A stretch of DNA of 64,000 nt from Methyloceanibacter sp963839245 (GTDB lineage Bacteria; Pseudomonadota; Alphaproteobacteria; Rhizobiales; Methyloligellaceae). The notes beneath the pieces are model-generated. The model was not told where the DNA came from and ran no database searches. It saw only the letters and a list, made by a program, of their open reading frames with translations. The position numbers were made by a program, and so were the translations under genes. The stretch spans positions 62,001 to 126,000 of the forward strand of contig CAWIUJ010000009.1 in the NCBI GenBank assembly GCA_963839245.1. Reading direction: 5' to 3'. Of this stretch, positions 8,247 to 17,607 are shown piece by piece (positions within the stretch are counted from its first letter, which is position 1; each line of letters starts with the position of its first letter).

Positions 8247-8714
8247 CTACTCGGCGGCGTCCTTGGTCGCGTCCCAGCGGGCGGTCGCGGCTTCGTCGCT
8301 TGCGTCGGCCTCGACCCAATGGCTGCCGTCCGGCCCGCTCTCGCGCTTCCAGAAGGGGGCGCGCGTCTTAAGGTAATCCATCAAGAACTCCGCCGCCTCG
8401 AAGGCCGCGTCGCGGTGCGACGAGGCGGTCAGCACCAGCACGATGTTGTCGCTTGGCCGGAGCGTGCCAGTGCGATGCAGGATGACGCACGAAGCGAGCG
8501 GCCAACGGGCGCGAGCCTCCGCCTCGATACGCTCGAGCTCGCGCTCGGTCATGCCGGGATAGTGCTCGAGCGTCATCTCCTCGACCCCGCGGTCGCCTGC
8601 CCGATCCCGCACCGTGCCTAAAAAGGCGACGACCGCGCCAATGTCGCTCCGTCCAGCCTTCAGCCGCGCGATCTCGGCGCCGATGTCGAAATCCTCTTGC
8701 TGGACCCGGATCAT
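8247..8714 (-). CDS. moaE: molybdopterin synthase catalytic subunit
   Basis: MoaE, 155 residues, large subunit of molybdopterin synthase, which uses MoaD thiocarboxylate to add two sulfurs to cyclic pyranopterin phosphate. Family features are GAVVAFLGTVRD, EHYPGMTERELERI, LHRTGTLRPSDNIVLVLTAS, the HRDAAFEAAEFLMDYLKTRAPFWK stretch containing the active-site lysines (positions about 105-128), and SHWVEA. It follows moaD by 2 bases, so the heterotetramer subunits are made together. Confidence 0.93.
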   Translation of the reverse strand: MIRVQQEDFDIGAEIARLKAGRSDIGAVVAFLGTVRDRAGDRGVEEMTLEHYPGMTERELERIEAEARARWPLASCVILHRTGTLRPSDNIVLVLTASSHRDAAFEAAEFLMDYLKTRAPFWKRESGPDGSHWVEADASDEAATARWDATKDAAE

Positions 8715-8716
8715 CG

Positions 8717-8968
8717 TTAGCCTCCGGTCACCGGCGGGAAGAAGGCGATCTCGCGCGCGCCGCGAATAGTCGCGTCATGGCGCACATGGGTCTGGTCGAT
8801 CGCCGTCCGGATGATGTCGGCGCGCTGAAAGGCGTCGGCGAATTCAGGGCCTCGCGTCTTGAGCCAAGCCATCAGCTCGGCGACGGTGGTAACCTCGGAG
8901 GGTAGCTCCACGTCCTCGGCGGCGAGGCCCGCCTTCTCCTTGACCCAGGCAAAATAGAGGAGCCTCAT
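8717..8968 (-). CDS. moaD: molybdopterin synthase sulfur carrier subunit
   Basis: MoaD, 83 residues, a ubiquitin-like sulfur carrier. It begins MRLLYFAWVKEKAG and ends FFPPVTGG; the C-terminal Gly-Gly is the site of adenylation and thiocarboxylation by MoeB. A longer frame runs upstream but only shadows pgsA, so I start at the ATG at 8968. It lies 5 bases after pgsA and 2 bases before moaE in a uvrC-pgsA-moaD-moaE unit. Confidence 0.93.
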   Translation of the reverse strand: MRLLYFAWVKEKAGLAAEDVELPSEVTTVAELMAWLKTRGPEFADAFQRADIIRTAIDQTHVRHDATIRGAREIAFFPPVTGG

Positions 8969-8973
8969 CAGGC

Positions 8974-9597
8974 CTAGTCCTCGGTCATGACATGGCTGAC
9001 AGCCGCGCGAAGATAGTCGTAGCCCGTGTAGAGCGTGAGCAGCGCTGCGATCCACAGCAGCGAAAGTCCGAACAGCGTCGTATAGGGCCAGATCTTGTCG
9101 CCCGCGTCGCCGGCGAGCAGGAAGCCGATGGCCAACATCTGCACCACGGTCTTCCATTTGGCGAGACGCGTCACCGGCACGCTGACGGCGAGCGTGCCGA
9201 GGAACTCGCGCAAGCCCGAGACTAGGATCTCGCGGCAGAGGATGATCACTCCGGCCCATAGCGACCAGCCGGCGATGGTTTGATCGGCGGCGAGCATGAG
9301 GAGCGCCGCGGCCACGATCAGCTTGTCGGCGATCGGATCGAGCATGCGCCCGACGGTGCTCTGCTGGTGCCACGCGCGCGCCAGATAGCCGTCGAGAAAA
9401 TCGCTGACACCGGCGGCGATGAAGATCCACATGGCGACCCAGCGTCCCCAATCGCCCTTGGCGAAGAAACAGGCGACGAGTGCCGGGATGGCGAGGATGC
9501 GGCCATAGGTCAAAATGTTGGGAAGGCTACCGAAGCGGCCGCGCGACGACGCCGGGGCTGGCACTCCCTGCCGCATCGTGTCGGGGCGTCCGTCCAA
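8974..9597 (-). CDS. pgsA: CDP-diacylglycerol-glycerol-3-phosphate 3-phosphatidyltransferase
   Basis: Inner-membrane enzyme that makes phosphatidylglycerolphosphate, the first step to phosphatidylglycerol and cardiolipin. 207 residues with SLPNILTYGRILAIP at the first helix and the CDP-alcohol phosphotransferase motif DGYLARAWHQQSTVGRMLDP (D-G-x2-A-R-x8-G-x3-D, next D in IADK). About six transmembrane helices. A TTG start at 9597 has a good gaggggag site inside the end of uvrC and leaves one base after its stop; the alternative ATG at 9576 has no site. Confidence 0.92.
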   Translation of the reverse strand: MDGRPDTMRQGVPAPASSRGRFGSLPNILTYGRILAIPALVACFFAKGDWGRWVAMWIFIAAGVSDFLDGYLARAWHQQSTVGRMLDPIADKLIVAAALLMLAADQTIAGWSLWAGVIILCREILVSGLREFLGTLAVSVPVTRLAKWKTVVQMLAIGFLLAGDAGDKIWPYTTLFGLSLLWIAALLTLYTGYDYLRAAVSHVMTED

Positions 9598-9598
9598 G

Positions 9599-11515
9599 TC
9601 AGCTGCTCCCCTCGTGGAAATGCTCGTAGATGGCCTTCGCCATCTGCGCGCTGATGCCGCCCACGGCCGCCAGATCGGCGATGCCGGCGCGGCTCACCGC
9701 CTTGGCCGAGCCAAAATGCTGCAGCAGAGCTCGTTTGCGGGACGGGCCGATGCCAGGTACCTCGTCAAGGGGCGATACATGCAGCGCCTTCTTGCGCCGG
9801 GCGCGGTGGGCGCCGATGGCAAAGCGGTGCGCCTCGTCCCGGAGCTTCTGGATGCAATAAAGCACGGGATCGCGAGGGTCCAGCAGCAGCGGCTCGTGTC
9901 CTTTGAGATAGATGCGTTCACGTCCGGCGTTGCGGTCGGGCCCCTTGGCGATGGCGGCGAGCTTGATCTCCGAGAGGCCGAGCTCGTCCAGCACCTCGGA
10001 TGCCGCGGAAAGCTGCCCCGGGCCGCCGTCGATCAGCACGAGATCGGGCGCGGCCCAGCCGTCAGGTGCACCCTTGTCCCGCGCAAGCTTGCTGAAGCGC
10101 CGTGTCAGCATCTCCCGCATCATGGCGTAATCGTCCCCCGGGGCAAGGTCCTCGGAGCGCATGTTGAACTTCCGATATTGAGCTCTGATGAAGCCGTCCA
10201 GCCCGGCGACGATCATGGCGCCGACTGGATTGGTGCCTGAGATGTGGCTGTTGTCGAACACCTCGATGCGCTCAGGGGTTTCCTCGAGCTCGAACAGCTC
10301 GGCAAGGCGCCCGAAGATGGCGGCTTGCGAGGAGGATTCCGCCAGGCGGCGCGCCAACACCTCGCGCGCATTGACCAAAGCATGCGCCACGAGCTCGCGC
10401 TTCTCGCCGCGCTGCGGCGCGAGCACGCTGATCTTGTAGCCGGCGCGCAAGCTCAAGGCCTCGCCGAGCAGCCGGCGGCCGGCAATGTTGTGCGACAGCA
10501 GCACGAGCTTCGGCGGCGGCTTGTCGTCGTAGAACTGGGCGACGAAGGATTCGAGCACCTCCTCGACCGCGAGACCTTTGTCGGCGCGGGGGAAATATGC
10601 GCGGTTGCCCCAATTGTTGCCGGTGCGGAAGAAGAACACCTGGATCGCGGTATGGCCGGCTTCCTGGTGGGCGGCGAAGACGTCGGCCTCCCTCACCGTC
10701 TGCGGATTGATGCCCTGATGCGACTGAACGTGGGAGAGGGCCGTCATGCGATCGCGGAAGCTCGCCGCGCGTTCATAGTCTTGTTTGAGGCTCGCATCTT
10801 CCATCAGCTTGTGCAGGCGCCGCTTCACCTCGTCGCTTTCGCCGGTCAAGAAGCGCCGCGCCTCTTCGACCAAGTTGGCATACTCAGCTTCCGAGATTTC
10901 GCCGGTGCAGGGCGCGCTGCAGCGCTTGATTTGGAACAGCAGGCAGGGCCGGACACGGACCTCGAAATAAGCGTCGGAGCAGGACCTGAGCAGGAAGGCG
11001 CGCTGCAGCGTGTTGATGGTCCGGCCGACCGCCCCGGCCGAGGCGAACGGACCGAAATAATCGCCTTTGCCGCTCCGCGCGCCGCGATGCTTCAGGATCT
11101 GCGGGAAAGCATGGTCGCGGGTGATGAGGATGAAGGGGAAGGATTTGTCGTCGCGCAGCACCACGTTGTAGCGCGGCTTGAGCCGTTTGATCAGATTGGC
11201 TTCGAGCAGCAGCGCGTCGATCTCGGTCGCGGTGGTGACGAATTCCATGCTCGCCGTGTCGGCGACCATGCGGGCGATGCGGTTGTTGTGCGCGCCGTTG
11301 CGCGCATAGCTCTGCACGCGCTTTTTCAACCTGCGCGCCTTGCCGACATACAGCACCTCGCCCGCTGCATCGATCATGCGGTAGACGCCCGGACCGGTGG
11401 GCGCGGTCTTGGCATGACGGGCAATGACCGGCGCGCCCTGCTCCACGCCGACAAACGCTTGGCGTGCGCGAGAGAGGAGCGAGACTCTGGCGCTGTCGGG
11501 CTTCTCTAGGGGCAT
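9599..11515 (-). CDS. uvrC: excinuclease ABC subunit C
   Basis: UvrC, about 638 residues, the dual-incision nuclease of nucleotide excision repair. In order: GIY-YIG domain (PTGPGVYRM, LYVGKARRLKKRVQSYAR), a cysteine cluster (CSDAYFEVRVRPCLLFQIKRC), the UVR motif region, the RNase H-like C-terminal nuclease (EVFDNSHISGTNPVGAMIV; LVLIDGGPGQLSAA), and the terminal helix-hairpin-helix pair (LDEVPGIGPSRKRALLQHF). I prefer the ATG at 11515 with an aggat site over a TTG 24 bases upstream. Partner uvrB is at 24.2-26.6 kb; uvrA is not in the window. Confidence 0.95.
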   Translation of the reverse strand: MPLEKPDSARVSLLSRARQAFVGVEQGAPVIARHAKTAPTGPGVYRMIDAAGEVLYVGKARRLKKRVQSYARNGAHNNRIARMVADTASMEFVTTATEIDALLLEANLIKRLKPRYNVVLRDDKSFPFILITRDHAFPQILKHRGARSGKGDYFGPFASAGAVGRTINTLQRAFLLRSCSDAYFEVRVRPCLLFQIKRCSAPCTGEISEAEYANLVEEARRFLTGESDEVKRRLHKLMEDASLKQDYERAASFRDRMTALSHVQSHQGINPQTVREADVFAAHQEAGHTAIQVFFFRTGNNWGNRAYFPRADKGLAVEEVLESFVAQFYDDKPPPKLVLLSHNIAGRRLLGEALSLRAGYKISVLAPQRGEKRELVAHALVNAREVLARRLAESSSQAAIFGRLAELFELEETPERIEVFDNSHISGTNPVGAMIVAGLDGFIRAQYRKFNMRSEDLAPGDDYAMMREMLTRRFSKLARDKGAPDGWAAPDLVLIDGGPGQLSAASEVLDELGLSEIKLAAIAKGPDRNAGRERIYLKGHEPLLLDPRDPVLYCIQKLRDEAHRFAIGAHRARRKKALHVSPLDEVPGIGPSRKRALLQHFGSAKAVSRAGIADLAAVGGISAQMAKAIYEHFHEGSS

Positions 11516-11608
11516 GGGATCCTGGATATGAGCGCGCAAATGGTATGCGCCTCGATAGGCTAAAAGTAGGGTCTAAGCGCGGCCAGCTTCAAGGTCTTGG
11601 AAGGCCGC

Positions 11609-12377
11609 TTAACCCTCACCTTTGTCGGAATAACTTTGCCACGCCAGATGCTGGCCGCCGTCGAGGGCGATCATCTGCCCGGTCACCGAAGGCGCGTCGA
11701 GCAGGAAGCGGATCGCGGCGCAGATTTCCTCGGCCGTGGCGCCGTGACCGAGAAGGGTTGAGCGGCATTCGTGCTCGAACTCGGCGGCGCTTTGCCAGCG
11801 GTTCGGCAATACCGGGCCTGGGCCCAGCGCGTTGACGCGAATGCGTGGCGCCAGCGCCTGGGCGAGTGTCTGCGTGGCGGTCCAAAGCGCGGACTTGGCG
11901 ATGGTGTAGGAGAAGAACTCCGGAGTGAGGCGCCAGAACTCGCTGATCGATCATGTTGATAACTGAGCCCGAGGCGTCCTCGGGCAGCGCCCTGGCGAAG
12001 GCCTGGGTGAGGAAGATTGGCGCGCGGAGATTGATGTCGAGCTCCGCCTGCCAGCCGGCCCAGTGGACCGTGTCTGGCGTGTCCCATTCGAACCGCGCGG
12101 CATTGTTGACGAGGCAAGTCGGGGGGCCAAGCCGATCGGCACAGCGCTGCACGAGAGAGACGAGCTGATCCTCGCGCGTTAGGTCGGCTTGCATCGCCAC
12201 GGCTTTAGACCCGAGCTGCTCGATCTCGCGGACGAGGTCGTCGGCCTCCGCAGAGGAGGTGTGATGGTGCACGCCAATGCGCCAGCCGTGCTTCGCCAAA
12301 TCGAGCGCAATGGCGCGACCGAGGCGAAGGCCTGCGCCGGTCACAAGCGCGGTCGCAGAATCTTGCTCTATGGCCAT
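11609..12377 (-). pseudogene. SDR family oxidoreductase with a one-base frameshift
   Basis: Classical short-chain dehydrogenase, pteridine reductase/FolM-like in its TGAGLRLGRAIA nucleotide-binding motif. The first frame runs from the ATG at 12377 through NNAARFEWDTP and SVINMIDQRV. The rest (RLTPEFFSYTIAKSALW with the Y-x3-K pair, RVNALGPGPVLPN, LDGGQHLAWQSYSDKGEG) is in another frame. Removing one base near 11936 restores a full 255-residue enzyme with all catalytic residues. Because both halves are intact, an assembly indel is as likely as true inactivation. It lies upstream of uvrC, as in many Hyphomicrobiales. Confidence 0.8.
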
Positions 12378-12819
12378 GACGTGATCGAAAGAGCTGCTTG
12401 GCTGCGGGCGGCCGCGCGCGTCCGTGATTCGCGATTTGACTATAGTTGAGTGAGGGCTTCCAGCCGAAACAGGCGGACCGCGCCACGCAGATACCGGTAG
12501 AAGATTGCGCATGCAACCGGCTGACGCAGCGAGGCCTTTGTTTCACAGCACGTTCCTTGAGCAATTGCCGCAAGATTATGCAGTTCTCGTGAGTACTTGG
12601 AGCGTTCGGATGAGGCAAAGCCTACTGTATCATCAGACTCACCTGAAGCATTGCAGAATAGACACATCTTCCGAAATGTTGAGCGAAACCAATGGTTTTC
12701 CGTTGCCTCGTGAGTCGCGCTGGATAGGGTACGGATGAGACGGGGAATCGCGCGCTGCGGTCCATCCAACGGAATGAAATTCCACCCGCAGCGACGAGCA
12801 GAAAATCGGGGGACTGAAC
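12378..12819. other. intergenic stretch without a recognisable gene
   Basis: About 440 bases between the divergent SDR and outer-membrane protein genes. Several open frames on both strands have no start signals or family features. GC content is visibly lower towards 12560-12680. It presumably carries the two divergent promoters. Confidence 0.5.
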
Positions 12820-13566
12820 ATGGCACGGGGACGCTTTCTGACGGGGACTATCGCATCAGGGATTTTGGGAGCAGTTCTCGTTGTGTTGGCGTCCTCGCCA
12901 GGCTTCGCAGAGGACCCGCCGAAGCTGACGCTCGCGGGGTCTGCGACGTTCGCGACGGACTATATGTTCCGCAGCATTTCGAACACCAAAAATGACCCGG
13001 CGGTGCAGCCCGAGTTCGATGTCACCTACGGTATGTTCTTTTTCACCCTCTGGGGATCCAATACGTCATTCGGCAAGAACGTCGAGATCGACTACTATGG
13101 CGGCATTACGCCTAAGTGGGGGGACATCACCTTCACTATCGCCGGCAATGCCTATACCTATCCCGGCGGCGACGACATTGATTATTTCGAACTGCACACC
13201 GCTGCGGCTTACGCCAAGGGCCCATGGTCCCTCGCCGTCCACAACTATTGGTCGCCGGATAATTTCCAAACGTTCGGAAATTCTGATGCGATCGAGGGCG
13301 ATGTTGGCTACAGTTTCACAGGGAAGCTGTTTGGTTTCTTCACGCCCAGCATAAGCGGTGCTGTTGGATTCCAGTCTTATGACAAGGTCGCTTCGGATTA
13401 CACCTATTGGAACGCCGGCCTGACTTTGGGCTTCATGAAAAACTGGTCGGCTGACATCCGCTACTACGATACGACCTACGACCAAGACCAGTGTTTTATT
13501 AACACCGGCAATAGCAGGACAGCCTGCGATGCGCGGGTAGTCGGTGCCATCAAGGCCAGTTTCTAG
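12820..13566 (+). CDS. TIGR02001-type outer membrane protein
   Basis: A 248-residue exported protein with a signal peptide to about residue 30 (LVVLASSPGFAEDP). It then reads LAGSATFATDYMFRSISNTK with alternating aromatic strands such as YGMFFFTLWGSN and VEIDYYGGITPKWGDITF, typical of the TIGR02001 family of predicted small beta-barrels. It ends with a terminal Phe after VVGAIKASF, as outer-membrane barrels do. A cggggga ribosome site precedes the start and a strong terminator follows. Physiological role unknown. Confidence 0.8.
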   Translation: MARGRFLTGTIASGILGAVLVVLASSPGFAEDPPKLTLAGSATFATDYMFRSISNTKNDPAVQPEFDVTYGMFFFTLWGSNTSFGKNVEIDYYGGITPKWGDITFTIAGNAYTYPGGDDIDYFELHTAAAYAKGPWSLAVHNYWSPDNFQTFGNSDAIEGDVGYSFTGKLFGFFTPSISGAVGFQSYDKVASDYTYWNAGLTLGFMKNWSADIRYYDTTYDQDQCFINTGNSRTACDARVVGAIKASF

Positions 13567-13612
13567 ACATAACTTCCCGAAAACATAGTTTCCCCAGAGC
13601 CCTTACCATCTC

Positions 13613-13641
13613 AAGGGGCGCCGTTCGCGGCGCCCTTTTTT
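13613..13641 (+). terminator. rho-independent terminator after the TIGR02001-type gene
   Basis: A perfect 8-bp GC stem (13616-13623 with 13628-13635) closed by a TTCG tetraloop and followed by six T residues, about 50 bases after the stop codon. Confidence 0.9.
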
Positions 13642-13667
13642 CGCGCGGCGGCTCCTCGCGAATGTCA

Positions 13668-13682
13668 TTAACCGGCCGTTAA
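13668..13682. promoter_or_regulatory. CtrA-type box TTAA-N7-TTAA upstream of the porin gene
   Basis: TTAA at 13668-13671 and TTAA at 13679-13682 are separated by exactly seven bases (ccggccg), the consensus for the alphaproteobacterial cell-cycle regulator CtrA. A further TTAACC half-site lies near 13711. The site is about 140 bases before the porin start, a position compatible with promoter control. Assignment rests on the consensus only. Confidence 0.55.
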
Positions 13683-13822
13683 CCGTGCCCAGTTTCGCCC
13701 CACTGACTGGTTAACCCTTGGTAAGAGTAGCCCACTACCCTGGGGCCGTGGGCGCTTGGTCGTGCGCGAATGTTCGCGCTGGTGCGGCGAAGACCGAGCC
13801 TCCGATCGTGAGGGAGTTTGTT

Positions 13823-14515
13823 TTGCGTACACGATTTGACCTGGCTTTGGCTCTTGCCGCCGTATTGACGGCCAGCGCCGCGGTCTCAACCTCAGTTCTC
13901 GCTGCGGATATTGTGAATGGCGGGCCCCCGCCGCTGCTCTACGAGACGCCGCCGGCGATTTCGCCCGACGTCTTTGCCGGGTGGTGGATCGGCGGAACCC
14001 TTGGGGGGGCCACCGCCAATTTCAATTTCTCGCAGACGAGCAACGACATCGGCGCGAGCGGCGTGTTGGGTGGCGTCACCGCCGGTTGGAACTGGCAGAA
14101 CGGGCCGATCGTCCTCGGTCTCGAGGGCGACGCCCTAGGCGCGAACATCAGCGGCAGCAAGCGGTTCAATTCCGACGCCAATGTCGCGCAGCCCAACATC
14201 GACGCCATGCTCAATTTGCGTGCGCGCGCCGGCGTGACCGTGACGCCGCAAGTGCTGCTGTTCGTTACGGCTGGCGGCGCCTGGGCGGATGTCGACCTGC
14301 CGATCACCGGCCATGGCGGTGCATCCGGCAACGGCTCGTTTTTCGGCTGGAGCTTGGGTGGCGGCGCCGAGGTCGCGCTCAATCCGAATTGGAGCGCGCG
14401 CTTCGACTATCAGTTCACCAATTTCGGCTCCGATACGGTGTCCTATCCGGGCGGCGACGTGAAATACGATCCCGATGTGAACACTTATCGAGGCTCTTTG
14501 ATCTACCACTTCTAG
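13823..14515 (+). CDS. outer membrane beta-barrel protein (Omp25/RopB-like)
   Basis: A 230-residue porin-family protein. I start at TTG 13823, 6 bases after a gggag site, which gives a signal peptide LRTRFDLALALAAVLTASAA ending at VLAAD. The mature part has FAGWWIGGTLGGATANFNFS, VLGGVTAGWNWQNGPIVLGLEGD, repeated gly/aromatic strands and a terminal YRGSLIYHF, the C-terminal Phe signature for BAM assembly. Omp25/RopB-type proteins are abundant surface proteins of Hyphomicrobiales. The upstream open frame has no supporting start. Confidence 0.85.
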   Translation: MRTRFDLALALAAVLTASAAVSTSVLAADIVNGGPPPLLYETPPAISPDVFAGWWIGGTLGGATANFNFSQTSNDIGASGVLGGVTAGWNWQNGPIVLGLEGDALGANISGSKRFNSDANVAQPNIDAMLNLRARAGVTVTPQVLLFVTAGGAWADVDLPITGHGGASGNGSFFGWSLGGGAEVALNPNWSARFDYQFTNFGSDTVSYPGGDVKYDPDVNTYRGSLIYHF

Positions 14516-14532
14516 TCACGGCGGTGTCGAGC

Positions 14533-15204
14533 CTAACGGCCCGGTGCCGGAGGTATCTCAACCTTGGGGAGGCGGCATAGACCCCGGTCTTCATTCGGTC
14601 CGCAGCTCTTCGGAAACAGATCACGCCCGAAGCAGACGCGCACATCGAGCAGCTCCTGCCGGCGACAGATCACCGAGATCATGCTCGCCGAGAGCCAGGG
14701 GTTGGCCTTCAGGAAGTCGCCCTCGATCTCATCCGGCGAGAGCATCAGCGGGCTGTCCAATCCGGTGAAGCGAGGCGGGATGGTGATGCGGTCGTACAAA
14801 TCGCGCGCCAGGCTGAAATACTGCTTCGGCTCGAGACCGGCGCAAGTGCCGTGGGCGCGGTATTCGTGAATGATCATACTTTTGCTCGGCATGATGTCGG
14901 CCATGTCGTCGATCACCGAGCGCGGCACCCAGGGGCGTTGCTGGATCCGGAAGTCTTGTGGCCAGCCCCTCATGTATTGCGGCCAAAGCCCATGCAGGAC
15001 AAAGCCGCCAGGCTTGTCGGTGTCGCATTGCCGGCAGTGCCTTTGTGCGCCTTCACCCTCGCTATAAGACGGCGACCAGCCGAGCACGAGGATGTAATAG
15101 TCGAAGCGTTCCGGCCGATCCTGTTCCCAGGCGCCCGCCGGCCTCGCGCACAACACTGTCAGCAGCGCGAATGGGAGCAGGCAGGCGAGGCTAGGTCTTG
15201 GCAT
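14533..15204 (-). CDS. secreted ribonuclease T2 family protein
   Basis: A T2-type RNase with both conserved active-site segments: CAS1 FVLHGLWPQ (His71) and CAS2 HEYRAHGTCAG. These catalyse RNA cleavage through a 2',3'-cyclic phosphate. A signal peptide spans residues 1-25 (CLLPFALLTVLCARPAGAWE) and six or more cysteines allow disulfides, so it acts in the periplasm or outside. 223 residues from the ATG at 15204; a GTG 15 bases upstream is possible. It overlaps the end of the M20 dipeptidase gene by 14 bases. Confidence 0.88.
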   Translation of the reverse strand: MPRPSLACLLPFALLTVLCARPAGAWEQDRPERFDYYILVLGWSPSYSEGEGAQRHCRQCDTDKPGGFVLHGLWPQYMRGWPQDFRIQQRPWVPRSVIDDMADIMPSKSMIIHEYRAHGTCAGLEPKQYFSLARDLYDRITIPPRFTGLDSPLMLSPDEIEGDFLKANPWLSASMISVICRRQELLDVRVCFGRDLFPKSCGPNEDRGLCRLPKVEIPPAPGR

Positions 15205-16631
15205 CGGTATGGATCGCACCGAGCTCGGCCAAGATCCTCGCCCAGCTCCTCGCGCCCTTGGTGAAGCTCTTCACATCATACTTCTCGTTCGGCGCGTGGA
15301 TGCGGTCGTCGTTCAGTGCGAAGCCAACCAAGAGCGCATCGAGCCCAAGCCGCGAGCGGAACGATTCGACGATGGGAATGGACGCGCCGCAGCCGAGGAT
15401 CACCGGAGCCTTGCCCCATTCCTGCTCGAGTGCTCTCGCCGCCGCTTGAAAGGCCGGCGCGGAGATATTGAAGCCGACGGCCGCCAATTCACCTTCGCCG
15501 GCGAAGGACACGCCGCAATCCGGCGGCAGCCGCTCGGCGATGAAGCGGTGCAGGCCGTCGAGAATCTTGCGCGGCACTTGGTTGGGCACGAGGCGGAAGG
15601 AAAGCTTGGCCGTGGCGCGGGCCGGAATGACGGTCTTCGTGCCGGGGCCGGTATAGCCGCCGAAGATGCCGTTGATCTCCGCCGTGGGCCGCGACCAGAG
15701 CTGCTCGAGCACGCTCAAGCCCTCTTCGCCTGCCGGCGTGGTCAGTCCAATGGAGCCGAGAAACGCATCGACGTCGAAGCCAAGCCCTCGCCATTCCGCA
15801 AGCTGCTCGGGCGGTGGTGTGGCCACGTCGTCGTAGAAACCCGGAATGGTGACGCGGCCGCCCTCGTCATGCAGCGCGGCGAGCAGCCCGGCTAGCACCC
15901 GGATGGGATTGCGGGCCGGCCCGCCATAAAGTCCAGAATGCAAATCGCGCGATGGACCGGTGACCGTGATCTCGGCGAAGGCCAGACCGCGCAGGAAGGC
16001 GGTGATGGACGGCGTGTCCTCGTCCCATTGCCCGGTGTCGCAGACGAGGCAGAGATCTGCCTTCAGCTCCTCGCCCTGGCTTTCGAGAAACGCGGGCAGA
16101 CTGGGGCTGCCGGATTCTTCCTCGCCTTCGAGCAGCACTGTCACATCCACCGGCAGGCGTCCATGCATAGCGAGCCAGGAGCGACAGGCCTCGATGAAGG
16201 TCATCACCTGCCCCTTGTCGTCGGAGGCGCCGCGGGCGACGATCCTCTCGCCCGAGCCTTGATCGGCGACGAGACGCGGTTCGAAGGGCGGGGCGACCCA
16301 TTCGTCCAAGGGGTCGGGCGGTTGCACGTCGTAATGGCCGTAGAACAGGACGCGCGAAGGCGAGCCGCCGCCGGGTGCCCGCCAATGGCCCACCACCATG
16401 GGCTTACCTTGAGTCGGCTCGAACTCGAGCCTCAAACCCGATCTCGCGTAGGGCGCTGGCGCACCATCCGGCCGCAGCAACGCAGGCCGGGTGATAAGCG
16501 GGATCGGTGGAGATGCTGGGTAGCGCGAGGAACTGAAACAGGCGATCGAGCGCCGCCTGGCGCCCTGCTGCCAAATGGTCGAGCACGCCCGACAGCTCGC
16601 GGCGTGAGGCGTCCGGCGCGGTCAAAGCCAA
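15191..16631 (-). CDS. M20/ArgE-type dipeptidase, frameshifted near the N-terminus
   Basis: Zinc exopeptidase of the M20 family (CNDP-like dipeptidases, about 460-480 residues). Seen: VLFYGHYDVQPPDPLDEW (metal His and Asp), GASDDKGQ, LEGEEESGSPSLPAFL (catalytic Glu pair), DTGQWDEDTPSITAFLRG, dimerisation-domain DLHSGLYGGPARNP and the final DRIHAPNEKYDV histidine. The first about 70 residues (RLFQFLALPSISTDPAYHPA) are in another frame that stops after GFEARVRADSR; one surplus base near 16419-16422 explains the break. The start is TTG at 16631 or, with a better ggag spacing, TTG at 16625. Confidence 0.85.
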
Positions 16632-16766
16632 GCTCCAAGGCTGAGCCGGGTCGGCATCGAATCGGCGCCGCGCACACGAAAGCAGAACCGCTTCTCGCGG
16701 CTCGCGAATGTAGCGAGAACCACGACGGGAGGCCGGCAGGGCAGGCCGCTTTGATGTGGGGAGAGG

Positions 16767-16982
16767 TTATTCGCCGAGTTGCACGTTGGTGGCTTGAGGA
16801 CCCTTACCACGTTTGTCCGGCTCGGTTTCGAAGGTCACACGCTGGCCTTCATCCACGGCCGGAAGGCCCGAGCGTTGCAGGGCGGAGATGTGCAGAAAGA
16901 CATCCTTGCCGCCATCGTCCGGCGTGATGAAGCCGAAACCCCGCGAGTGATTGAAGAACTTGACCGTCCCGGTCTGGCGCAT
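16767..16982 (-). CDS. cold-shock domain protein (CspA family)
   Basis: A 71-residue single CSD: MRQTGTVKFFNHSRGFGFIT with RNP1 (RGFGFI), then RNP2 DVFLHISALQRSG. It binds single-stranded RNA/DNA and melts structure in the cytoplasm. The start is chosen at the ATG 16982 after an aaaggag site; eight upstream codons are open. A long 5' region (about 100 bases to 17100) without a gene could be the structured leader typical of csp mRNAs. Confidence 0.93.
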   Translation of the reverse strand: MRQTGTVKFFNHSRGFGFITPDDGGKDVFLHISALQRSGLPAVDEGQRVTFETEPDKRGKGPQATNVQLGE

Positions 16983-17213
16983 CGGAAACTCCTTTCCCCC
17001 TTCCAATATCGTCCGCGTGCGATCGAGCCGGGGACGATATTAGGCAACCTCAATTTGCGGGAAAAGACGCCACGATCTCCATCCGAAGAGACCACACGGC
17101 CGATCTTCACCCGGATTTAAGTGCACAAAGCGCCCCACTCTATGGTCGCGAGCCCGCCAAGTGCAAGGCCCATCTAGCCAGCTGCGAGGGTGCCGATGAG
17201 ATGGAAAGCGCGG

Positions 17214-17507
17214 CTAATGGAAATAGGGGTCCTGCGTCAGCCCGCCGCCATTATCCATCAAAGACTGGGGCGGGAAGTCGAAATGAGGACCGAAATCTTT
17301 CGGCGCCGGGGGCATCTCGGGTAGCCCCCAAATGTCGCTCAGGGTCATCGAATAGCCGCCGAGGACAGCGTCACGGGGCGCGCGCGGAGCCGGAGCGCCA
17401 TTGGCATCGCCGGCGCAGCTTTTAGACGCCGGCAAACCGAGCAGAAAGACAGCCGCCAACAACGTGGCTAGCGTGAGAAGCCGGAAAAGGGCGGTGCGCT
17501 CGATCAT
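17214..17507 (-). CDS. small secreted proline-rich protein, unknown
   Basis: 97 residues with a hydrophobic signal (FRLLTLATLLAAVFLLGLPAS; a Cys follows in KSCAGD, so a lipoprotein is conceivable but the lipobox is poor). The mature part is rich in Pro, Gly and Asp and ends GGGLTQDPYFH. No family recognised. Monocistronic between the cold-shock gene and another small secreted protein on the same strand. Confidence 0.5.
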   Translation of the reverse strand: MIERTALFRLLTLATLLAAVFLLGLPASKSCAGDANGAPAPRAPRDAVLGGYSMTLSDIWGLPEMPPAPKDFGPHFDFPPQSLMDNGGGLTQDPYFH

Positions 17508-17607
17508 GACGAATACTTATCCCTGAACCTAGTTAGTCCGATTCGGTCCCAAGCCTAAGTCTGGTACATTAGCATTGCGTCACCGCCCCTTGAAAGCGAC
17601 GATTGAG

